From the NCBI GenBank assembly GCA_012519985.1, contig JAAYPC010000079.1, positions 1 to 64,000 of the forward strand: 64,000 nucleotides of DNA. The letters are read 5' to 3'. Positions 1-9,347 of this stretch are shown here, piece by piece; position 1 is the stretch's first letter; every line of letters starts with the position of its first letter. Origin of the DNA: Fibrobacter sp. (lineage in GTDB: Bacteria > Fibrobacterota > Chitinivibrionia > Chitinivibrionales > Chitinispirillaceae). Position numbers and translations under genes: made by a program. The notes beneath the pieces were generated by a model. It searched no databases and was not told the origin of the DNA. It was given only the letters and a program-made list of their open reading frames with translations.

Positions 1-80
1 AGATGTTTCCTAATGGATGAAAACAGTAAGTAACCGGCATTGAATTTCATTTACAATAAGAGAAAAGAGCATTGAAAAGA

Positions 81-1064
81 ATGTCTGACAGAATCGAAAA
101 TGAGAAATTTTCCAGAAAAATCATCTATCTTCTGGCCCAGATGGAAACAATGTCAGCAGAGGTGCTTTCTGGTTTTTATTCAAGGGCAGGTTTTAAGCCC
201 GATATGAAATCCTGGATCTCCTTCTCATCCAAATTTGCATTATCGCTTGGTCTGTTATTCCTGGTTTCTGGTGTGATATTCTTTTTCGCTTATAACTGGC
301 GAGAACTTCATAAATTTGCGAAGCTATCAATTGTCGGAAGCCTGATACTTATTCCAGCAATATTCGCATTGCTATCTGATATGCAGAAGTTTCATGTGAA
401 GCTCTCTATGCTGGCAGTTGCCTTGTTTACGGGATGTCTTCTTGCAGTTTTTGGCCAGATATATCAGACAGGAGCAAATGCATACGATCTTTTTCTGAAT
501 TGGGCAATTCTTATCACAGGAATTGTTTTTGTTGCAGACTTCAAGCCACTCTGGTTTTTATGGATAGTCCTTATAAACATATCGACAGTATTATTTGGCG
601 GACAAATAATGCGGCATTGGATTGACCCGTACGTTTTTATATTTCTGTTCGCTGTAGATGCAATTGCACTGTTTATTTATGAATATTTTGGTACCAGAAA
701 TAATCCCTGGTTTGAATCCAGATGGTTACCAAGGATATTGGGTATCGCTGTTGTTTGCTCAATGACTATCGCAGGTATTACCGGGATTGTTACTGATTTT
801 AATGATCCTGGACATATCCTTTGCCTTATGCTGGCTTTCATAAGTTATGCTGGAATCATATTTTTCTATTCACGAAAACTATATGATCTGTCTTCCATTG
901 CAGTCTCTTTTGTGTGCATAATAGCCATGGTATTTACAGGTATCTTAAAGGTCTGTGATTTTAACTCTGCCGCGATATTCTTTATCGGCGGTTTTATAAT
1001 TGTAGGATTAACAATAACCTCAGCAGTGTTATTAATAAAAATCAACAATGCCTGGAAAGCGTAG
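81..1064 (+). CDS. DUF2157 family membrane protein
   Basis: A polytopic membrane protein of about 327 residues. It has a soluble N-terminal stretch of about 50 residues followed by eight or more hydrophobic segments. The arrangement and the downstream neighbours match the DUF2157 family, whose biochemical role is unknown. The track starts at a TTG at 72; I prefer the ATG at 81 (MSDRIENEKF), although neither has a strong ribosome binding site. The stop is 2 nt before the next ATG, so it is probably co-translated with the DUF4401-like gene and the GDYXXLXY gene. The family call rests mainly on this three-gene context and the membrane topology. The function is not predictable from sequence. Confidence 0.75.
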   Translation: MSDRIENEKFSRKIIYLLAQMETMSAEVLSGFYSRAGFKPDMKSWISFSSKFALSLGLLFLVSGVIFFFAYNWRELHKFAKLSIVGSLILIPAIFALLSDMQKFHVKLSMLAVALFTGCLLAVFGQIYQTGANAYDLFLNWAILITGIVFVADFKPLWFLWIVLINISTVLFGGQIMRHWIDPYVFIFLFAVDAIALFIYEYFGTRNNPWFESRWLPRILGIAVVCSMTIAGITGIVTDFNDPGHILCLMLAFISYAGIIFFYSRKLYDLSSIAVSFVCIIAMVFTGILKVCDFNSAAIFFIGGFIIVGLTITSAVLLIKINNAWKA

Positions 1065-1066
1065 AC

Positions 1067-2152
1067 ATGAAAATAGCAAAATCAATAAAAAACGTTCTTG
1101 ATGAGTCTGACCTTAACGAAGATGATTATAGAGCGTATTCAGGATTTCTTCAGTCGAAGCTAGCACAAGCTGGATCAGAGGTCAACGCACCATGGTTTAT
1201 TAAGGTCATTACAATTCTGGGAGCGTGGTTTGGGTCTTTGCTGTTTTTAGGTTCTCTTATATTAGCTCAGGCTCTGCAGTCTAAAGAATCCATGATTACT
1301 TTTGGAAGCATTTTCATTCTAACCGGGATAATCCTGTCTTATACCAATAAGAAAAATCATCTCCTTGATTCTACCAGCCTTTCATTCTCTGTTCTTGGAC
1401 AGATACTGCTTGGAACAGGAATCGGGTCTAAGATGGATGGATTAAAACCGGTGTGCTATGTTGGAATAATCGTGCAAATGACAATTTATCTTTTAGCTCA
1501 AAGTTACACTCAAAAGTTCATATCTGTAATCCTGTTTCCTGCCTGTTTACTTGGAATTGTCTGGAACAGTCCACTTTTTGAGGTTACCCATTTTCTGATC
1601 GGTGCCTTGAGTGTTGCATCTGTGCTTATTTGGACTAATGAAATACCACTTCAGATTCGGCTTAAAAAACATCCGTATTTTTATATTCCTACTGCTTATG
1701 GCCTGGTTTTAGGGTTATTGCTGATATTGGTTCTTTCTATAAATAACCGGTTTTTTGAAGTAAACATTTCCCATTGGTATATTGCCTCCCTGATTTCATT
1801 TTTGTCATTAACCTTTCTGTTATACAAATCCCTTTGTCAGAACCTGAGGATTGGCAGGCACGCTTTTTGGCTGACAGTTGGCGTGATTGCAATTATATTG
1901 TCTCCAACTGCTCAAGCCCCTGGAATTATTGCCTCTTTGACGGTGATTGTGCTTGGATTCGAAAGAAGTAATCGTACACTATTCACCCTGGGGATCTTGT
2001 TTCTGGCAATTTATGTTATCTCATTTTATTATTCTTTGCAGCAAACTCTTCTGATCAAATCGATCATTTTAATGTCAACAGGTGCCATGTTTTTAGGAAT
2101 TCACCTTGCATTGGCAGAAATAAAGAAGAAATGGCAATTACATGAAATTTAA
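1067..2152 (+). CDS. DUF4401-like polytopic membrane protein
   Basis: A 361-residue protein with an N-terminal cytoplasmic segment of about 45 residues and roughly ten transmembrane stretches. In known genomes DUF4401 proteins sit between a DUF2157 protein and a GDYXXLXY protein, exactly the order seen here. It starts 2 nt after the DUF2157 stop, and its own end overlaps the next gene by 11 nt, which points to translational coupling. No catalytic motif is visible. A membrane complex of the three products is inference. Confidence 0.72.
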   Translation: MKIAKSIKNVLDESDLNEDDYRAYSGFLQSKLAQAGSEVNAPWFIKVITILGAWFGSLLFLGSLILAQALQSKESMITFGSIFILTGIILSYTNKKNHLLDSTSLSFSVLGQILLGTGIGSKMDGLKPVCYVGIIVQMTIYLLAQSYTQKFISVILFPACLLGIVWNSPLFEVTHFLIGALSVASVLIWTNEIPLQIRLKKHPYFYIPTAYGLVLGLLLILVLSINNRFFEVNISHWYIASLISFLSLTFLLYKSLCQNLRIGRHAFWLTVGVIAIILSPTAQAPGIIASLTVIVLGFERSNRTLFTLGILFLAIYVISFYYSLQQTLLIKSIILMSTGAMFLGIHLALAEIKKKWQLHEI

Positions 2153-2627
2153 AAGATTAATAATAGGTATTTCTGTAATCGTAGTGTTCGTTTCTGTTGG
2201 CTTTTCTGTAGTAAGCAGAGAGATGTTACTCAAAAAAGGCAAAACAGTTCTTTTTGAATTGGCACCTGCAGATCCCAGGTCAATTATGCAAGGTGATTAC
2301 ATGACTCTTAACTATAGAATAACAAGAGTAGAAAAAAGGGACAAGATACCTTCTCGTGGGTATATTGTCTTTAAGACTGATAGTTTCAATGTGGCCAGGA
2401 GCATTCGTTTCCAAAAGAATAAAGAACCTGTAAATGAAGACGAAATGATGATCCGGTATTTCTGTCACAATAGAGATGTCAGTATCGGTTCAGAATCATT
2501 CTTTTTTCAGGAAGGTGATGCGGGCATGTATTCCAGAGCCAGGTATGGAGGGATTAAAGTAGCAAAAAGCGGAGAAAGTATTTTATTTGGATTATTCGAC
2601 GAAAATCGCAATGAAATCAGGAAATGA
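2142..2627 (+). CDS. GDYXXLXY-domain protein
   Basis: A 161-residue protein with one N-terminal membrane anchor or signal segment (residues about 5-25) and a small extracytoplasmic domain. It contains the defining motif GDYMTLNY, preceded by a short 'DPRSIMQ' stretch that is also typical of the family. It overlaps the preceding gene by 11 nt and is the third member of the DUF2157/DUF4401/GDYXXLXY operon. The family has no assigned activity. Anchoring in the inner membrane with the domain in the periplasm is the simplest topology. Confidence 0.85.
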   Translation: MKFKRLIIGISVIVVFVSVGFSVVSREMLLKKGKTVLFELAPADPRSIMQGDYMTLNYRITRVEKRDKIPSRGYIVFKTDSFNVARSIRFQKNKEPVNEDEMMIRYFCHNRDVSIGSESFFFQEGDAGMYSRARYGGIKVAKSGESILFGLFDENRNEIRK

Positions 2628-2702
2628 TGGCATGCCTGAAATACTTGATTAAAATTAGATGATTTGGCCCGAAAGTATAGCAAGAATTGCGCGGAGGATA
2701 AT

Positions 2703-3143
2703 ATGAAATATGTATTGAACAGCTTTGGACATGAATTGAAATTCCCCAATATTATAAAAGCAGAAAATTGCATTCTGATTGATTCTGATGGTAAGGTATT
2801 TAGATCTCGAATCCGGCATCTGGTGTACTTCTATTGGCCATTCTAATCCACGTATTACTAAATTATTATCTGAACAATGCAGTAAAATGATTCACTCAGG
2901 TTATTGTTATCAAAACCCTGTTGTCAATTCAACTGCAAAAAAAATACTTGAGATCACCGGCATAGAATCTGGAAAATGTGTATTCCTGAGTTCAGGAAGC
3001 GAATCTGTCGAATATTCTGTTAAACTTGTAAAAAGTTTCTCTGAAAAACCATATTTTCTTACAATGTCAAACTGCTATTTATCAGCATATGGGATTTCCG
3101 GAGAGCGCTCTGACAAGGATTGGGTTCATTTCGAAGAATAATG
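2703..3143 (+). pseudogene. Class III aminotransferase remnant, frameshifted and truncated
   Basis: Two reading frames together encode the N-terminal third of a PLP-dependent class III aminotransferase. The first frame starts at ATG 2703 behind a good GGAGG and ends its homologous part at ILIDSDGKV. The second resumes with YLDLESGIWCTSIGHSNP, the classic N-terminal motif of these enzymes, followed by SSGSESVEYSVKL. The join near 2785 looks like a 2-nt loss (GTATTTAGAT where GTATATTTAGAT would restore the frame). The reading frame then stops at about 3141, so roughly the last two thirds, including the PLP lysine, are absent. The next gene begins 30 nt later. This is a decaying gene rather than a short functional protein. 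Confidence 0.8.
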
Positions 3144-3172
3144 TAATTATACCTTCAGACTGGGAGATAATT

Positions 3173-3868
3173 ATGGATGAGAAACTGACAAAACATGGGA
3201 TAAAGACCTTTCTAGCACCAATTAATTGGATAATTGTTACAGGGCTCGTGTTTTTTATCTCTGCAGGTGGAATTACCCATTTGAGAGCATGGATCTATAT
3301 GGGCATATACGCTATTGGCGGGCTGATTATAGGGATGATACTCCTGAAAAAATCGCCAAAGCTTTTGAATGATAGAGGTAAAATGCAAGAGGGAAACAAA
3401 CAATTGGACAAGATTATTATTCTTGCCTACTTCTTATTTGCGATTGTAATTACTCCACTCGTTGCTGGGATTGATAAAAGATTTAATGTCACTGAAGAGC
3501 AGCCTTTTTTCTATTTGTATATAGGTATCATCCTTTATCTATTTTCGGCAATATTTTCTATATGGCCAATGCTTCACAATCCTTTCTTTGAAGGTATGGT
3601 AAGAATACAGAAAAATAAAAATCATAGAGTGATTAATACTGGTCCCTATAAAATCGTGCGTCACCCCGGTTACATTGGGATGCTTTTGGGTTCAATTTCT
3701 TTGCCTCTGGCATTAGGATCGGTTCTTGCATTTATTCCTGTGTTAATTATGGCTCTATTGATTTTTATCAGGACTTATTATGAGGATACCACTTTAAAGA
3801 GAGAGTTAACAGGATACTCTGAATATTGTAAAAATGTCAAATATAGGTTAATTCCTTATATCTGGTAA
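3173..3868 (+). CDS. Isoprenylcysteine carboxyl methyltransferase/PEMT-like membrane methyltransferase
   Basis: A protein of about 231 residues with about five transmembrane segments. The C-terminal signature NTGPYKIVRHPGYIGMLLG is characteristic of the ICMT/phospholipid N-methyltransferase superfamily, where the RHPxY stretch helps bind S-adenosylmethionine at the membrane face. The track starts at 3089, but that overlaps the aminotransferase remnant and encodes no family sequence. The ATG at 3173 has GGGAG a few bases upstream and gives a normal family N-terminus. The substrate cannot be read from sequence; bacterial members methylate lipids, small thiols or unknown targets. Confidence 0.85.
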   Translation: MDEKLTKHGIKTFLAPINWIIVTGLVFFISAGGITHLRAWIYMGIYAIGGLIIGMILLKKSPKLLNDRGKMQEGNKQLDKIIILAYFLFAIVITPLVAGIDKRFNVTEEQPFFYLYIGIILYLFSAIFSIWPMLHNPFFEGMVRIQKNKNHRVINTGPYKIVRHPGYIGMLLGSISLPLALGSVLAFIPVLIMALLIFIRTYYEDTTLKRELTGYSEYCKNVKYRLIPYIW

Positions 3869-4426
3869 AATGAATCATTAAAGCTCTATTTCGTGATCAG
3901 CTGGCTGAGTAATTATGCGAACCTTTATGAAATTTAAATATCCAGGATAGCCAAGGAGTGGTGACAGTTGAAAAAAGAGGGAGAAATAGAGTATATGGAT
4001 GAGTAGGTAGCATCCACTTCAGATGAATTGCAATGATCAGATCCAATGGGGACGGGAACCCAAAATCGAATCATTGTGAAACAATTAAACGGAATCGCTG
4101 GAGCAAAAAAATCCTGAGCCAGATTGTCCTGGTCTTACGTTGTTATTGCTAATTATGACTGACCCAGATTCCCTACTTTTCACATTTTACTATGCTATTA
4201 CTTTAGGATGAAACTTTATAGATTGGTTTGGGGGGATTTTTTGGCATAATTGCTTAAAAAAAGAGGTTGGTCTATTCGTTCCCTCAAACCACCTCCCCTA
4301 GGCAAGCAAAATAAAGAAAAGAAAAATCAGAGGTTAAAATTATACGATTGCATGATTATTGAACATTGTTCATTTTTAGAAGAGATGCAGAATATTCAGT
4401 AAAAGGAAAAAACAAAACAACATCAG
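3869..4426. other. Intergenic region, no supported gene
   Basis: About 560 bp between the methyltransferase and citrate synthase. It has stops in all frames at short intervals and is AT-rich toward the 3' end. It presumably holds the citrate synthase promoter, but I cannot point to a convincing -35/-10 pair. No repeat, RNA or strong terminator stands out. Confidence 0.5.
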
Positions 4427-5797
4427 ATGAAACCGGAACCAAATCAATACGTTATGGAGAATGATATCATTAAAAAATGGGGCACTATCTTAAGGGAATG
4501 CAATCAGGTTAACCCGGAGTTATACACTAAGTATGAAGTAAAAAGAGGACTTCGGGACATTAGCGGCAGAGGAGTAATGGCAGGACTGACCCGAATAGGT
4601 GAGGTGCACTCCTATATTATCGATGAAGGTGAGATGATACCGGTTCCGGGCAAGTTGCTTTATAGGGGTATAGATATTTCTGACCTTATTGATGGATTCA
4701 AGAAAGATGGGCGTTTTGGGTTTGAAGAGACCTGTTATCTGCTTTTATTGGGAAATTTGCCAAAAAAAGAACAGCTTCGGGAATTCGAAGAGATTCTGGC
4801 AGGATACCGAAAGCTACCTGATAATTTTATCCGGGACACTATTCTGAATGCACCAAGCAAGGATATGATGAATGTACTTGCACGCAGCGTTTTGCTTCTT
4901 TACTGCTATGACGATTGTCCTGATGATACATCGATTCCAAATGTTCTCCGGCAGAGCCTGCAACTGATTGCAAGATTTCCGCTTCTGGCTGTTTACGGAT
5001 ACCAGGCGTATGCTCATTATCATGGCAATAAAAGCCTGATTATACATTCTCCCGATCCTGCCCTAAGTACAGCCGAGAATATTCTTCATATGCTTCGACC
5101 GGATAATAAATTCACCCGTCTTGAAGCGGAATTGCTGGATATGGCTCTGGTTTTACACGCAGAGCATGGAGGGGGAAATAATTCTTCATTTACAACGCAT
5201 GTAGTCACATCTTCGGGCACCGATACTTATTCTGCTATTGCAGCAGCTCTTGGTTCGCTTAAAGGCCCTCGACATGGTGGTGCTAATATAAAAGTGGTTC
5301 AGATGCTCCGCGATATGAAAAAGAATATCACAGATTGGACAAGCGATACAAAGATTGCTCAATACCTGTCAAAGTTATTGAACAGACAGGCATTCGACAA
5401 GGCAGGTCTTATTTACGGAATAGGGCACGCTGTTTATTCGGTCAGCGACCCCAGAGCCATCATATTCAAAGAACATGTGGAAAAGCTAGCCGAATCAAAG
5501 GGCAAAAAAGATGAGTTTGAGTTGCTTTCACGGATCGAGCGGTTGGCACCAGAGGTAATTGCCAGTGAGAGAAAAATGTATAAAGGTGTAAGTGCCAATG
5601 TAGATTTTTATTCCGGGTTTGTGTATGAGATGCTTGGAATTCCAGAAGAATTATTTACTCCACTTTTTGCGATTGCCAGAATTGCCGGCTGGTGTGCTCA
5701 TCGCATTGAAGAGCTGGTGAATAACGGCAAGGTAATCCGACCTGCTTACAAATGCGTCGAACCGCGACGCAGCTACATTGATATCTCCAACCGATAA
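4427..5797 (+). CDS. gltA: Citrate synthase (citrate/2-methylcitrate synthase family)
   Basis: A 456-residue cytoplasmic enzyme that condenses oxaloacetate with acetyl-CoA (or possibly propionyl-CoA). Recognisable active-site segments are the first histidine region HAEHGGGN, the GSLKGPRHGGAN loop, the second histidine in GIGHAVYSVSDPRA and the aspartate in ANVDFYSGFVYEMLGIP. The length and the long N-terminal extension resemble the citrate synthases common in clostridia and other anaerobes rather than the shorter E. coli hexameric type. It stands alone, with large gaps on both sides. Choosing between citrate and methylcitrate synthase is not possible by eye, so the symbol is provisional. Confidence 0.9.
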   Translation: MKPEPNQYVMENDIIKKWGTILRECNQVNPELYTKYEVKRGLRDISGRGVMAGLTRIGEVHSYIIDEGEMIPVPGKLLYRGIDISDLIDGFKKDGRFGFEETCYLLLLGNLPKKEQLREFEEILAGYRKLPDNFIRDTILNAPSKDMMNVLARSVLLLYCYDDCPDDTSIPNVLRQSLQLIARFPLLAVYGYQAYAHYHGNKSLIIHSPDPALSTAENILHMLRPDNKFTRLEAELLDMALVLHAEHGGGNNSSFTTHVVTSSGTDTYSAIAAALGSLKGPRHGGANIKVVQMLRDMKKNITDWTSDTKIAQYLSKLLNRQAFDKAGLIYGIGHAVYSVSDPRAIIFKEHVEKLAESKGKKDEFELLSRIERLAPEVIASERKMYKGVSANVDFYSGFVYEMLGIPEELFTPLFAIARIAGWCAHRIEELVNNGKVIRPAYKCVEPRRSYIDISNR

Positions 5798-5829
5798 TCT
5801 TGCCAATTTGTTCTGAAAAGTTCCTGCTT

Positions 5830-5859
5830 TGCCAATGGTAAGTTTATATACTATTGGCA
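5830..5859 (+). terminator. Hairpin downstream of citrate synthase
   Basis: A 7-bp perfect inverted repeat (TGCCAAT / ATTGGCA) 33 nt after the citrate synthase stop. There is no clear U-tract, so it may be a transcript-end hairpin rather than a textbook intrinsic terminator. Confidence 0.35.
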
Positions 5860-6101
5860 TGGAACACATGTGCGGATGTGGTTTTCAGGTTCAGTATTTA
5901 AAGATCAAACCGCCTGCCTGCAGAAGATCAATTTGTGTATAAAATGAGGATACTCTGTTAAAATTTTATATCAACAGTGTAATTTCATTTAATAAATTAA
6001 TGATGTTTTTACATAATAATGCGGCTATATTACTTAAATATTATAATGTTCTGGGGTGCGAATTTTTTTTCGCAGGTGTTCTTAAATTATCAGGAGGAAC
6101 A

Positions 6102-8765
6102 ATGAATTGCAAAGTAATCCAGACTTTTTGTGTTATTGCTGCATTTTTCTGTCAAAGTATCTGGGCGCTCAGTGGTACCGGTGGCACTCCTTTAGGTGGA
6201 ATGGGTACCGGTTATGTTAAATTTGATGGCCAGAAATTCAGGGTAAGTGGCAAGTTGCCACCAGCGGCTGCTGACCACGCCAAAAGTACCAGCGGAAATT
6301 CTGAAGAAAAACAGATCGCATCAAGTGGATTTTCGTTCTTCGTAAACGGAACTGCCAAAACACAGTTGAAAGCCGCTTCTGAAGATGCAAAATGTCCATT
6401 GCAAATTGCAGATTTCGGTACAATTGAGGGTATTAAATTTACCTTGAATGCTTTTGGTCCCTATCTTCCTGGAGAAGGGAAGGAGAATTACCAGCTCGCT
6501 ACTTCGCCATTAGCGTTTTTCGATATTACTGCAGAAAACAGCGGAAGCGAAGCGAAAGAAGCTGCAGTTGCCATGGAATTCACTAATGGTGGGCTGCTTG
6601 GAGGAGCAAACAGTGGCAAGGTTGAATCCGGAAATAAGGCAATCAGTTTTGCCGGTTCACCCGACAATGCGTATCTGGCAGTTGATTGTGATGGATCATC
6701 ACCGACTTTTACTGCAGGTGCCATAGGCTCTTTCTCCAGCGACGGCAAACTTGCCAATGCTGATGGTAATCTTGTTGCAGCTAAATGTAATATCCCGGCA
6801 GGGGGAAAGGTACATTTCAAATTTGTTCTGGCCTGGTATCGCGAATATGGTTCAGAAGGCTACTATTACCACAATTTTTATACCAATTCAAAGGAAGCTG
6901 CCACATTCGGATTATCAAAATTCGATGCAGTCAGAGATGGTATAACCTCATTTGTTTCCCGATTAATGGCATCAAACTTTCCTGACTGGTATAAAGACCG
7001 TCTGCTTAACAATACCTATCCACTCATTCACAATTCGGTGTGTGCAAAGGATGGACGCACAGCGTTCTGGGAAGGAAACTATGGTATTATCGGTACAATA
7101 GATCAGGGACAGCATGCAGCGGTTTTTTATACGTTTAACTGGCCCAGCGTACAGTGGCATGAACTCCAGTATTGGGCAAGACAGCAAAAATCAAACGGCC
7201 AGATTCATCACGATTTCAATGAAGGTAAGATGAATTTCAGTGCCGGCAATACAAATAATAACCGGAACCTTAAAGCCTGGGATGATAAGACTCATGCTGA
7301 CTACTGGTGGTTTCCGAATACCGATTCCTGGGCAGATCTCAACTGCATGTTCATTTTCAAGGGTTACGAACTCATGCTTGCCACAGGTGATAAAGACTCT
7401 TTAGAGAAAAATTATCCGGCACTGAAAAAAGCTGCGGAACGCATTCTTTCACAATGTGGTTCAGATAAAATTCCTCTCCAGAGTCACAGCACTTATGATC
7501 GGTGTCAGGGCGAGGGTGGCAGAAACTGCAGTTTGACACCTGAGTACAATGGCGGTCTGACAATCACCACTTTCTATGCATTTGCTGAAATAGCCAAATT
7601 TTTAGGGAAAACTTCCGATGCAACCACATTTACCGAACATGCAGAAGCCGCAAAAAAGGCTTTCAAGCAAAAGTATGGTAACTCAGGTGATTTCGCTGTC
7701 AGAGCCTCCACTTCGGGAAGCGGTCGTTTTCCCGAGTCGCACGTCGCAGGATACTCATGGGCAAACTATTTCTGCCTTGATCCGATAATGGATGCGGATT
7801 TTATAACAACAGCCGTGGGTAGATTAAGAAATACACAGAAAAGCGGTAATGTGCGTGCAGTTGGAGAATGGATTTTTTATAATGTGGATCACTACGGTGG
7901 TTCTGAAATTGCACTCAACAGACCAGATGACGCGTTACATATTCACAAACTGGACTATGATTATTACTATAAACAGGTTCCCAACATGGTTTTCTGGCAA
8001 TCTCTACAGGAAGGTGATGGCAACACTCATAAAGACAGTTACATGACTGCACCACTGGTCTGGCACTCCTATTTCCAGTTTTGCGGTTATATGATCGATA
8101 ATGCCAACAAACGCCTCTGGATCCGACCTCGAATTCCAACAGAGATGAAAGGTAAGATCACCAAAGCATTACTGCTGAACCCCAAAGCACTAGGTACTCT
8201 CGACTATGATGAAAACGAAGATGAGGCAACAGGGGTGACACAAGATATTACGGTAAAATTTGATAAACCCGTTACAATCAAAGAATTGATATTAAAGAAC
8301 AACACCGGTATCGATGCACCTTATGTTGGAATAAAAGGAGCTGCTAGCCCGACTATCAAAGTTGAAGGGTCTGATCCAGAAAAGAACATCAGGGTGACTC
8401 TGGCTACTCCAATCGAGATCGGTCCATCAGGAATAAAAATCCAGGTATCCAAAAAACCGGTTTCAGTTGCAAATGCCAAAGAGCTTAACGCAGTGGTTCC
8501 CCTTTCATTTATCAGTACACGGTTGTCTGCAGGTGTGCCGATGTACTATTCAGTTGACGTTGCCGGACCGGTCAAGATTGAATTGTTTGGTATTAATGGG
8601 GCAAAAATCGGAACAATCATGGATCAGCAGGTTTCTGCAGGTAACCATTCATTCAACTGGAGCGGGAAGACTATTGAGGGTAGAAATGTCGGCTCCCTGT
8701 TCGCAGTGCTACGGTTGACTTCAGCAAATGGTTCAGTAACTAAGATGGTCTCGATTTTGCGGTAG
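6102..8765 (+). CDS. Secreted GH116-like glycosidase with FlgD-like C-terminal module
   Basis: A protein of about 887 residues. The chosen ATG at 6102 has an ideal AGGAGG upstream and opens with a signal peptide (MNCKVIQTFCVIAAFF...); the track start at 6000 would bury it. The N-terminal GGTPLGGMGTGYVKFDG resembles the start of GH116 (GBA2-type beta-glucosidase/glucosylceramidase) proteins, followed by a beta-sandwich and then an (alpha/alpha)6-type barrel from roughly residue 290 to 680. The last 80 residues (VKIELFGINGAKIGTI...VTKMVSILR) form a FlgD-Ig/Por-sorting-like beta-sandwich as seen on extracellular enzymes. It likely cleaves beta-linked sugars outside the inner membrane. GH family assignment is moderate; related six-hairpin families are possible. 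Confidence 0.7.
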   Translation: MNCKVIQTFCVIAAFFCQSIWALSGTGGTPLGGMGTGYVKFDGQKFRVSGKLPPAAADHAKSTSGNSEEKQIASSGFSFFVNGTAKTQLKAASEDAKCPLQIADFGTIEGIKFTLNAFGPYLPGEGKENYQLATSPLAFFDITAENSGSEAKEAAVAMEFTNGGLLGGANSGKVESGNKAISFAGSPDNAYLAVDCDGSSPTFTAGAIGSFSSDGKLANADGNLVAAKCNIPAGGKVHFKFVLAWYREYGSEGYYYHNFYTNSKEAATFGLSKFDAVRDGITSFVSRLMASNFPDWYKDRLLNNTYPLIHNSVCAKDGRTAFWEGNYGIIGTIDQGQHAAVFYTFNWPSVQWHELQYWARQQKSNGQIHHDFNEGKMNFSAGNTNNNRNLKAWDDKTHADYWWFPNTDSWADLNCMFIFKGYELMLATGDKDSLEKNYPALKKAAERILSQCGSDKIPLQSHSTYDRCQGEGGRNCSLTPEYNGGLTITTFYAFAEIAKFLGKTSDATTFTEHAEAAKKAFKQKYGNSGDFAVRASTSGSGRFPESHVAGYSWANYFCLDPIMDADFITTAVGRLRNTQKSGNVRAVGEWIFYNVDHYGGSEIALNRPDDALHIHKLDYDYYYKQVPNMVFWQSLQEGDGNTHKDSYMTAPLVWHSYFQFCGYMIDNANKRLWIRPRIPTEMKGKITKALLLNPKALGTLDYDENEDEATGVTQDITVKFDKPVTIKELILKNNTGIDAPYVGIKGAASPTIKVEGSDPEKNIRVTLATPIEIGPSGIKIQVSKKPVSVANAKELNAVVPLSFISTRLSAGVPMYYSVDVAGPVKIELFGINGAKIGTIMDQQVSAGNHSFNWSGKTIEGRNVGSLFAVLRLTSANGSVTKMVSILR

Positions 8766-8801
8766 TTAAGAGCGATAACTTATTAGTTTGGTTCTATTTT
8801 T

Positions 8802-8836
8802 AAGGACTCCTTTTTAGAAGGGAGTCCTTTTTTTAT
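8802..8836 (+). terminator. Rho-independent terminator of the GH116-like gene
   Basis: A perfect 9-bp stem AAGGACTCC / GGAGTCCTT with a 10-nt loop, followed by an uninterrupted T-run, about 37 nt after the glycosidase stop. Confidence 0.9.
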
Positions 8837-9347
8837 GCGGTGCGACCGGTATGGTGCAGATATCTGATGGTGAATCTGACAATGGTTATCAATAATGGAC
8901 GGCAAGAGGTGTTTTAATCATTTACAAAAAGCCACAGGTGATCTGGCCCGTTATCATTTAGAATTTAACCCAAATTGTCCATTAGATAGGGACTTAATTA
9001 AAGCCCGATAAGGCAAATCTGTTGGTTTTTTCCGATAAGCTCTCGTTGACAGTCACTTCAACGAATCTTCGTGGAGAAGTCTTTTCATTTAGAATAAACT
9101 ACATAAAAAAGGCGGGGGACAAATTATAGGACTAGTCCGCACTGCCACACAACCAGTTACTGCCTGGTGGAAAATAATAGATAGAGTATTTCTTATCTGA
9201 GAATGGGCTGGTGCCCAGGAAGATTGCTTACCTTCAGGTTTTCAGTGATAAAAAATCAGGAAAACAAATAAGAATATAATCAGCTTTTTGGTAAAAAAAA
9301 TGAGATATGAGTGTTTAGTGGATGGGAAAAAAAAGGATCCCCATGGC
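8837..9347. other. Intergenic region, no supported gene
   Basis: About 510 bp of non-coding sequence between the glycosidase terminator and the NuoE-N-like gene. Short in-frame stretches exist, but stops are frequent and I cannot match them to a family. No clear promoter or repeat. Confidence 0.45.

Noticed and set aside
3089-3172. N-terminal extension of the methyltransferase as listed in the track
   Set aside because: It overlaps the aminotransferase remnant in another frame and adds no family sequence; the ATG at 3173 has its own ribosome binding site.
8837-9347. Possible decayed transposase or other gene
   Set aside because: Short in-frame stretches exist, but stops are frequent and nothing could be matched to a family.
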